From: Bin5 sp965116395 | GTDB lineage: Bacteria > Chloroflexota > Anaerolineae > Caldilineales > Caldilineaceae | Length of the DNA: 64,000 nt | Reading direction: 5' to 3' | NCBI GenBank assembly: GCA_965116395.1 | Contig: OZ220684.1 | Coordinates: forward strand, 5,146,001-5,210,000 | Shown: positions 57,908 through 64,000 of the stretch, piece after piece | Numbering within the stretch: the first letter of the stretch is position 1 | How the letters are laid out: each line of letters begins with the position of its first letter | Notes under the pieces: model-generated | Database searches by the model: none | Told to the model about the DNA's origin: nothing | What the model saw: only the letters and a program-made list of their open reading frames with translations | Program-made: the position numbers and the translations under genes

Positions 57908-59992
57908 ATGAATGAACTATCGTTGACCCTCGCCGATGCCCTGGGCTTTATGAACGCCCTGGTCTCGTCGGTGGTCGTGATTCTCGCCTTCTCGCTTCTT
58001 GCTTATACGCTAAATTATAATTTCCGTCACCCAGTGGCCAGGCGCTTTGCTTATTTGCTGGGCCTTGTCATGGTGACATACGCGTCCGAAGTCGCATTGA
58101 CACAGGCGATCAGCGCGGACTCGGCGACGAAGTGGCTGCGCTTCCAATGGTTGGGGATTGCATTCTTGCCCGGGGCCTATTATGCCTTCTCCTATTCGAT
58201 TCTGCGCACCACGAACTATCATACTGACCGCCGCCGGCTAATCAACAATGCTATTGGCGTCCTTTCGGTGGTCAGCGCTCTGCTGGCACTTTTCTCGACC
58301 CTCCTGGTTGACTATGTGGAGTTTGACCCGCTGCTCAGTTATCTACGTCCCGGTATTTTGTTCTGGCCCTTCGCAGCCTTCTTCGCCGGTGTTGTAATTC
58401 TCTCCCACTTCAACATTTGGAAGGCCCGTCAGCGCTGTCTGACGGCCGAGAGCCGCAAACGAATGACGTATCTTCTCGTGGCAACGGCGGCGCCGGGCAT
58501 CGGCACTTTCCCTTATCTGATTGCATTGGGCAAAGCCTCGGCTGGACTGCTAGCGCCAGAGTGGATTCTTGGCTTGGCGATAGTAGGCAACAGTGCTGTC
58601 GGCTCCATGCTCATCTTCCTGAGTTACACTGTAGCATTTTTCGGGGTCTATACGCCTGACAGAGTTGTGCGGTACCGCCTCATACGCTACTTTGCCCGGG
58701 GTCCGGTTGTTGCGATTCTCGTGATTCTGGCCATTCAGACGATTCCAACGGTAGAGCACGTGCTTGGCCTCCCTCGCAACATTGTACTTTTCAGTGTAAT
58801 TACCGGGGTGATAATCGCTGCCCAGGTAATTCTCAGCCTTTCAAAGGCGTTGACCGACCGGATTGTATACGGAGAGGCTCGGGAGGAAATCGCCTGGTTG
58901 CGGGAGCTTGACAGGCGACTGCTGACGACTACAGATTTGCGTCAGTTTCTCGAAAACCATTTGACAGTTCTTTGTGAGATTCTGCGCGTTCGCTCAGGCT
59001 TTGTGGCAGCGGCCATTGGCACTGATCTGATCCTGGAAGCAGTGGTTGGACCTGAGGGAACGCGACAGGAGATTCTTGACGACAAGGATTGGAGCAATGC
59101 TCTGAACGAGGCGTTGGGCCTTGTTCGCACGAATGGCACTCCGTCCAATGACGGGCCGGCGCATAGTGTAGAAGGCTTGACTCCCCTGTCGATGAATGGC
59201 GGAAAGGAGGCGCAACGGCTTCCGGCTTTGCAGCCGGCGGAGTACGGAGGATACTGGCTCTGGCCCGTGCTGGAACCTGCAAGCGGCCGTGAAGGAGAAA
59301 TGGTGCTGGGCATGCTGGGCGTACGCGCCCGCACCGGATCGCCTAGCTTCAGCCTGGATGAACAGAATCTGTTGGCCCAACAGATCGACAGCGTCTCCGC
59401 GGCGTTGCTCGATCGGAAGATGCAGATGCAGGTGATGGTCGCTCTGCGCCGCATCATTCCAGGCATCGACCGCATCCAGCAGATCCGCGGTATTGTGCCC
59501 TATGTGTCTGAAGACACTGAGGTGCCTCCGGCTGAACTGCTTGAACCGAGCCCGATTCACAACCCTGAATTTGAGAGTTGGGTTAAAGACGCCCTCAGCC
59601 ACTATTGGGGCGGTCCTAAGCTGACCCGAAGCCCGTTGATGCAACTGCGAGTTGTGGATCGGGTAATCGAAGAAGCCGATGGCAATCCCGGCAAAGCATT
59701 GCGGCTGGTGTTGGGCCGTGCCATCCAGAACTTGCGCCCGAGCAGTAAGCAGGACCTGAGCACGCCGGAATGGCTGCTCTACAATATCCTGGAGATGCGT
59801 TTTATTCAGGGTCGCAAGATACGAGATATCGCTGGCCGTCTGGCCATCAGCGAGAGCGATCTGTACCGCAAGCAGCGGGTTGCAATTGGCCAGGTGGCGC
59901 AAGTTCTGACGGAAATGGAGCAGGGCGACTGGGACGCATTGCTCAAGATGCAGGAAGAAGACGCTGCCATCGTCGTGGACGAAGTGAGATGA
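57908..59992 (+). CDS. multi-span membrane sensor with GAF-like domain and C-terminal helix-turn-helix
   Basis: 694 residues. The N-terminal 320 residues hold about eight to nine membrane helices, like the 7TM sensor regions of some histidine kinases. After a linker helix (IAWLRELDRRLLTTTDLRQFL) comes a GAF-like domain (about 345-510). The last 150 residues lack any histidine kinase H, N or G box; instead they contain IRDIAGRLAISESDLYRKQRVAIGQV, read in two parts, a good helix-turn-helix. The protein would be a one-component, membrane-tethered regulator linking an envelope or ligand signal to DNA. Targets are unknown. The ATG has no strong Shine-Dalgarno. Confidence 0.75.
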   Translation: MNELSLTLADALGFMNALVSSVVVILAFSLLAYTLNYNFRHPVARRFAYLLGLVMVTYASEVALTQAISADSATKWLRFQWLGIAFLPGAYYAFSYSILRTTNYHTDRRRLINNAIGVLSVVSALLALFSTLLVDYVEFDPLLSYLRPGILFWPFAAFFAGVVILSHFNIWKARQRCLTAESRKRMTYLLVATAAPGIGTFPYLIALGKASAGLLAPEWILGLAIVGNSAVGSMLIFLSYTVAFFGVYTPDRVVRYRLIRYFARGPVVAILVILAIQTIPTVEHVLGLPRNIVLFSVITGVIIAAQVILSLSKALTDRIVYGEAREEIAWLRELDRRLLTTTDLRQFLENHLTVLCEILRVRSGFVAAAIGTDLILEAVVGPEGTRQEILDDKDWSNALNEALGLVRTNGTPSNDGPAHSVEGLTPLSMNGGKEAQRLPALQPAEYGGYWLWPVLEPASGREGEMVLGMLGVRARTGSPSFSLDEQNLLAQQIDSVSAALLDRKMQMQVMVALRRIIPGIDRIQQIRGIVPYVSEDTEVPPAELLEPSPIHNPEFESWVKDALSHYWGGPKLTRSPLMQLRVVDRVIEEADGNPGKALRLVLGRAIQNLRPSSKQDLSTPEWLLYNILEMRFIQGRKIRDIAGRLAISESDLYRKQRVAIGQVAQVLTEMEQGDWDALLKMQEEDAAIVVDEVR

Positions 59993-60055
59993 AACGGAAG
60001 GGATTGCTGAGACCCAATGCTGCGTCCGGCGCAGGTATTCCCGAGGACATGACCC

Positions 60056-62362
60056 ATGGCTGCCAAGCGGCGTAAACGGCGAAAATTTCAGAAGACTGGT
60101 CCTGCGGCAGGCATTCAGGCGAACATACAGCATCTGTTGGCCAGATTTGGCAATGAGGTCCTGGGATTTGCGGTATTTCTTTTCGGAGGTTATCTCGGTT
60201 TCACTCTTGTCGTATCCGGCCACGAGTCATGGACACTGATGCTCGCCGGAAGGATGGCCTGGCCGCTGGTGCTGAGCCTGCTGGTTACAGGGGCTGTGCT
60301 GCTTTTGGGCCGCCAAGCCGGTTACTGGCACCCTGAGGCGCTCGTAGGCGCCGAACTTTTGTTGTTGTCGTTAGCCTCTCTCGAACATATCAGTGACCAC
60401 CCGGTTGCCGATTGGGCGTTTCCCAGCGCGGGCCAAGGGGCGGGAATAATCGGTTGGGGCGCTGGCAACCTGCTGATCAGCCTGTTTGGGCAGATTCCGG
60501 CTGCCCTGTCCGTGGTTTTGTTGGCGCTGTTGAGCATTTACCTGCTGTTTCGCCATACACCGCTGATTTACCTGTTCGGCTACGTTGTCCAGCTACGCCA
60601 CTTGACGGCGGATTCATGGCCGGATCAGGCCCCCTCACTCGATGAGCATCCTGACGAATATCCACTATCGTCTGAAGAGGAACCGGAGCAAGCGGCCTTT
60701 GAGATCGAGGACGTTGAGGAACCGCCATGTCCTGTAGACCTCGATGATCCACAAACCTCGAATGCATTCGCGGCGGAGCCGTCGGAACTGAATGAGGCGG
60801 GACGACCGGTTCAGGCGGAACTGCCGATCCCGGCGGAGGCGCCTGCCAAACGCAGGCCTAAGGCCGCCAATTCAGGTGAGAGCCCTCTCAAACACAGTCG
60901 AAGAGAAGAAGAGCGGCCCTCCGCAGCGTTATTGGAAGATGAAGCCGCCCAAATCTTGTGGGACATTGAGGGCATGGCCGAGATCATCCATGAGACTCTG
61001 CAGGACTTCGATATTCCGGTGGAAATCGTCAATGTCGAAAGCGGGCCGACAGTTACGCAGTTCGGTGTGCAGCCCCTATATGTTGAGCGAGGCGGCCAAA
61101 GACGTAAAGTAAGAGTCAGCCGCATCGCGTCGGTGGCCGACGACCTGGCCTTGGCGCTCGCCGCGCCTGCCATCCGGATAGAGGCGCCGGTTCCCGGCCA
61201 GCCATTTGTAGGCATAGAGGTGCCGAACCCAGAAAAGACGATAGTGGGCCTGCGGGGCATCTTGGAAAGTAAGCAGATGACCAGAGAGGGCGGGACGCTG
61301 CCTTTGGCACTCGGCAGGGATACTTCAGGGACGCCGGTGGCGGCTGACTTGGCGCGCGCACCCCATCTTCTGATCGCGGGGGCCACCGGCTCAGGCAAGT
61401 CGGCCTGTATCAACGGCGTGATCGTCAGCTTGCTCATGTACCATGGCCCGGAAAGCCTTCGCTTTATCATGGTGGACCCCAAGCTGGTGGAATTACCCGG
61501 CTATAATCATATTCCGCACATGATAGGCGAGGTGATCACGGACCTGGAGGAAGTTCATGGTGCGTTGACGTGGCTTCTGCTGCAGATGGATGAGAGATAC
61601 AGGTTGTTTCGCGAATACAAAGTTCGAAACATTGAAGGCTACAATCGGATTGCCCGGCGCCGAAAAAAATTAAGCACTCTGCCCCACATCGTCCTGGTCG
61701 TAGATGAACTGGCCGATCTGATGATGACCGCGCCAGAAGAAATCGAGAAACAGCTTGTCCGGCTGGCGCAGATGGCGCGTGCGACCGGTATCCATCTTGT
61801 GCTGGCAACGCAGCGGCCGAGCACCGACGTCGTTACCGGTCTCATCAAAGCAAACTTCCCTTCTCGCATCGCCTTTGCCGTCACCAGTCAGGTCGATAGT
61901 CGCGTCATTCTGGATTCTCCCGGCGCTGAAAAGCTGCTTGGGCAGGGGGACATGCTCCTCATGCGGGCGGACAAGGCCAAGGTCCAACGCGTGCAGGGCA
62001 GCTACGTCACGGACTCCGAAATAAAACGGATTGTTGACTGGTGGCAGGAGCGTGATCGGCTTGAGAATCCAGATCGTCCTAAGGCCAAAGTCTCGCCCTG
62101 GAACGGCCTGCTGGATCGATTGGATGACGAGGATGAATTGCTTGCAGAGGCGATCGACGCAATTCGGGGCGAGAAGACCATCAGCGCCAGTTTCGTGCAA
62201 CAAGAGCTGCAGATCGGTTATCCTCGCGCAGCGCAGCTTGTCAAGATACTCGAATCGAAAGGCCTGGTCGGCGCAGATCCGGAGGGAGGCAACCGACGTA
62301 AGGTACTGCTAAAACCCGGCGCCGAAACCGGAGAGGAAGACGGGGCGCTCGAGCAGGTATGA
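60056..62362 (+). CDS. ftsK: FtsK/SpoIIIE-type DNA translocase
   Basis: 768 residues. Four predicted helices lie in the first 190 residues, then an acidic Pro/Glu linker, an alpha domain (IVNVESGPTVTQFGVQP), and the motor beta domain with Walker A LIAGATGSGKSACING and Walker B LVVDELADLMM. RPSTDVVTGLIKANFPSRIAF is the sensor region. The C-terminal gamma winged helix (SASFVQQELQIGYPRAAQLV) reads polar sequences (KOPS/SRS). It moves chromosome ends into daughter cells at division. It starts 63 bp after the membrane-GAF-HTH gene and may share its transcript. Length is typical of SpoIIIE-size members. Confidence 0.95.
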   Translation: MAAKRRKRRKFQKTGPAAGIQANIQHLLARFGNEVLGFAVFLFGGYLGFTLVVSGHESWTLMLAGRMAWPLVLSLLVTGAVLLLGRQAGYWHPEALVGAELLLLSLASLEHISDHPVADWAFPSAGQGAGIIGWGAGNLLISLFGQIPAALSVVLLALLSIYLLFRHTPLIYLFGYVVQLRHLTADSWPDQAPSLDEHPDEYPLSSEEEPEQAAFEIEDVEEPPCPVDLDDPQTSNAFAAEPSELNEAGRPVQAELPIPAEAPAKRRPKAANSGESPLKHSRREEERPSAALLEDEAAQILWDIEGMAEIIHETLQDFDIPVEIVNVESGPTVTQFGVQPLYVERGGQRRKVRVSRIASVADDLALALAAPAIRIEAPVPGQPFVGIEVPNPEKTIVGLRGILESKQMTREGGTLPLALGRDTSGTPVAADLARAPHLLIAGATGSGKSACINGVIVSLLMYHGPESLRFIMVDPKLVELPGYNHIPHMIGEVITDLEEVHGALTWLLLQMDERYRLFREYKVRNIEGYNRIARRRKKLSTLPHIVLVVDELADLMMTAPEEIEKQLVRLAQMARATGIHLVLATQRPSTDVVTGLIKANFPSRIAFAVTSQVDSRVILDSPGAEKLLGQGDMLLMRADKAKVQRVQGSYVTDSEIKRIVDWWQERDRLENPDRPKAKVSPWNGLLDRLDDEDELLAEAIDAIRGEKTISASFVQQELQIGYPRAAQLVKILESKGLVGADPEGGNRRKVLLKPGAETGEEDGALEQV

Positions 62363-62497
62363 GATTGGACCCGATTCAAAGAGGAGCGCGGCGCAGTTGC
62401 ATCGGGACTTTTCAGCTTCACTATTAATGGCGGCCTGAATAGCCCACGGGTTTCCCTGGCCAACGTAGTTCTCTTATTCATAGCAGGAGCGCAGATA

Positions 62498-63334
62498 ATG
62501 CCCTATTCATTCCAGCCCGACGCGATGTACCGCATGCCGACCCACTTCGGGCCTCGAACAGGTCCTCGCCGGGGGCCCGACGGACGAGGCTTCGACTGCG
62601 TCGACAGCCCCAAGAGCCTCTCGCACTCGGTCAGCTTCCTGACCCACGCTTCAGCCGCGGAAGCGCTGTTACCGCCCGGATTCGCCCTAGAGGGCGAGCC
62701 AGTTGTGACGATAAGCGCAACATACATGAAGGAGATAGACTGGCTGGCGGGGAGAGGGTACAACACCTTGGGGGCTTCAATTCCGGTTACGTACACCGGA
62801 AAAGTGGACACAGTGACCGGCAGCCTGCTGCTCGTTTTGTGGGAGAACCTGACAGATCCCATCCTTACCGGTCGCGAGGAACTGGGTTTTTCCAAAATTT
62901 ATTGTGAATTGCCCGAGCCGGTCGTCTACGACGGTACAACCCACTGTACCGGCAGCTGGCTGGGATTTCGCTTCCTCGATCTGAGCCTGCACGACCTGAC
63001 CGAAGTGTCAGAGCAAGAGATTGCGGCTCAAGCTGAGAACGCGACCAGCGAAGGAATGCTCCACTACAAATACATGCCGCGTACGGGTGAGTGGGGCACT
63101 GCCGACGCTGCGTATGCCGTGCTGACACCAGCGCACACGCCAAACCGCCGTGTGCTGGGTATGTGGCGCGGCCAGGGCAATGTGCAGTGGTATAGAGCCA
63201 GGTGGGAGGATATGCCCACCCAGTACAACATCGTCAACGGCCTGGCCGACCTGGAAATCCTGGAGTATCGCGGGGCAGTCATCACCAAGTCCATCGGCGG
63301 CAAGGATTTGAGTGATCAGCGTATTTTAGAGTGA
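62498..63334 (+). CDS. acetoacetate decarboxylase-like (ADC superfamily) protein
   Basis: 278 residues, AGGAG nine bases before the ATG. The ADC fold is recognised from SVSFLTHASAAEALLPPGF, the YMKEIDWLAGRGYNTLGASIPVTY stretch (in parts) and GREELGFSKIYCELPEP, in which the Lys corresponds by position to the Schiff-base Lys of acetoacetate decarboxylase. Many relatives act as aldolases or dehydratases, so decarboxylation is not certain. It is followed by a convergent SDR gene (33 bp apart). Confidence 0.87.
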   Translation: MPYSFQPDAMYRMPTHFGPRTGPRRGPDGRGFDCVDSPKSLSHSVSFLTHASAAEALLPPGFALEGEPVVTISATYMKEIDWLAGRGYNTLGASIPVTYTGKVDTVTGSLLLVLWENLTDPILTGREELGFSKIYCELPEPVVYDGTTHCTGSWLGFRFLDLSLHDLTEVSEQEIAAQAENATSEGMLHYKYMPRTGEWGTADAAYAVLTPAHTPNRRVLGMWRGQGNVQWYRARWEDMPTQYNIVNGLADLEILEYRGAVITKSIGGKDLSDQRILE

Positions 63335-63366
63335 TGGTCCTTTTCTAAACTCTTATGCCCAACACG

Positions 63367-64000
63367 CTATATCATCATGGTCCCGCCTGCGACAGGGATG
63401 GCGAGCCCGGTAAGAAAGTCGGCCTCGTCCGAAGCCAGAAAGGCCACCGTGCGGGCTAGGTCCTGGGGGCTGGCAAGACGGCCAATCGGCGTGCCGGCCA
63501 GCGACTTTGCGAGAAGGTTGTCGGTCGCTTCCTCCAGTGGCAGTGACGGGTCAGAGAGCACGCTGGCCATGTGACCGATCCGTTCGGTATTGGTCAGGCT
63601 GGGACAGATTGCGTTGACTGTGATGTTGTGGGGAGCCAATTCCTGGGCGAGAGACTGTGTGAAGCCGATGACTCCGAACTTGGAGGAGCAGTAAGCGGCG
63701 AACCGTGCGACGCCTCTTTTGCCGGCGGTCGACGAAATGTTGATGATGCGACCGCCGTCGCCGCGGCTCAACATGTGGCGGGCGGCTGCCCTGCTGCACA
63801 GAAAGGTTCCCGTCAGATTCACGTTGAGGACACGGTCCCATTCATTTTTCGGCAGGTCAGTGACCGGCACTCGATCGCCGGCGGCGCGGGCGCCGGCATT
63901 GTTTACCAGGATGTCTACTCGCCCCATCGTGTCCAGTGCCTTCTGCATCGCTGAACTGACGGAGGCTTCGTCGGTCACGTCGCAGGTCAGCGCCAGGGCG
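63367..64000 (-). CDS. SDR family oxidoreductase, 5' end cut off by window edge
   Basis: The frame continues to the right edge, so the N-terminal Rossmann motif lies outside; 210 residues are visible up to the stop at 63367. LTCDVTDEASVSSAMQKAL at the edge is the usual end of the first cofactor-binding half. NNAG, the Ser in NISSTAGKRG and YCSSKFG with Tyr and Lys are present, and the end ATGLAIPVAGG-like GLAIPVAGGTMMI is typical. The apparent start codon at 63978 is an internal GTG and should not be used. The substrate is unknown. Confidence 0.9.
   Translation of the reverse strand, partial: ALALTCDVTDEASVSSAMQKALDTMGRVDILVNNAGARAAGDRVPVTDLPKNEWDRVLNVNLTGTFLCSRAAARHMLSRGDGGRIINISSTAGKRGVARFAAYCSSKFGVIGFTQSLAQELAPHNITVNAICPSLTNTERIGHMASVLSDPSLPLEEATDNLLAKSLAGTPIGRLASPQDLARTVAFLASDEADFLTGLAIPVAGGTMMI

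Noticed and set aside
58994..60223. 409-codon minus-strand open frame
   Set aside because: Antisense to the membrane-GAF-HTH gene and the ftsK start; composition (many His, Gln, Arg) is typical of a shadow frame.
63976..63978. Internal GTG as the start of the last SDR
   Set aside because: The frame continues to the window edge and the upstream residues match the usual SDR sequence, so the true start is outside.

Overview
The window looks like chromosomal DNA of a GC-rich, non-pathway-reduced bacterium, most likely a Chloroflexota (Anaerolineae/Caldilinea-like) lineage. The inference rests on lipoproteins with Ala/Pro/Thr/Glu linkers after the lipobox, a type 2 IPP isomerase, tandem CNNM/CBS/CorC proteins, a NifJ-type pyruvate:ferredoxin oxidoreductase next to a pyruvate dehydrogenase, and an abundance of SDR, PhyH, enolase-superfamily and 2-hydroxyacid dehydrogenase genes. 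No rRNA, tRNA, CRISPR array, phage or transposase gene was seen. The species cannot be fixed from the sequence alone.

Layout. 1-18.65 kb is one long minus-strand run: (read leftwards) two CNNM/CorC proteins, an isoleucine T-box leader with a consensus promoter, alaX, ileS, gcvH, a sugar-type binding lipoprotein, four short-chain dehydrogenase/MaoC genes, two paralogous branched-chain-type binding lipoproteins, livH and livM (cut by the left edge). 18.97-24.8 kb holds a UbiA-type phosphoribosyl-prenyl transferase and a lon-PHP/AlbA operon. 25.5-41.2 kb is an accessory metabolic region: mandelate racemase-like enzyme, two PhyH-type oxygenases with an unusual HxG motif, two D-2-hydroxyacid dehydrogenases, a YtkA-like lipoprotein with a di-heme peroxidase, a glycosyltransferase, MOSC, two methyltransferases, an esterase, an aldo/keto reductase, a VOC protein and a tandem pair of small membrane proteins. 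41.8-49.6 kb is a pyruvate-oxidation locus: split POR, then PDH E1 alpha, E1 beta and E2. 49.7-63.3 kb carries a fused type 2 IPP isomerase/polyprenyl synthase, acpP, mobA, a radical SAM protein, pgeF, a membrane protein, a membrane-GAF-HTH sensor, ftsK and an acetoacetate decarboxylase-like gene. The right edge cuts another SDR.

The most unusual structure is a family of intergenic elements in four full copies (two of 213 bp, two of 206 bp) and two shorter copies, all in the same orientation. Each ends in GC hairpins whose stems differ between copies by paired changes. Other points of interest are an alanyl-tRNA editing gene leading an isoleucine T-box operon, an IleRS with the swapped GxHH active-site motif, the isoprenoid fusion enzyme read from a TTG start, an E2 with two E3/E1-binding domains, and the PHP/AlbA protein translationally coupled to Lon.
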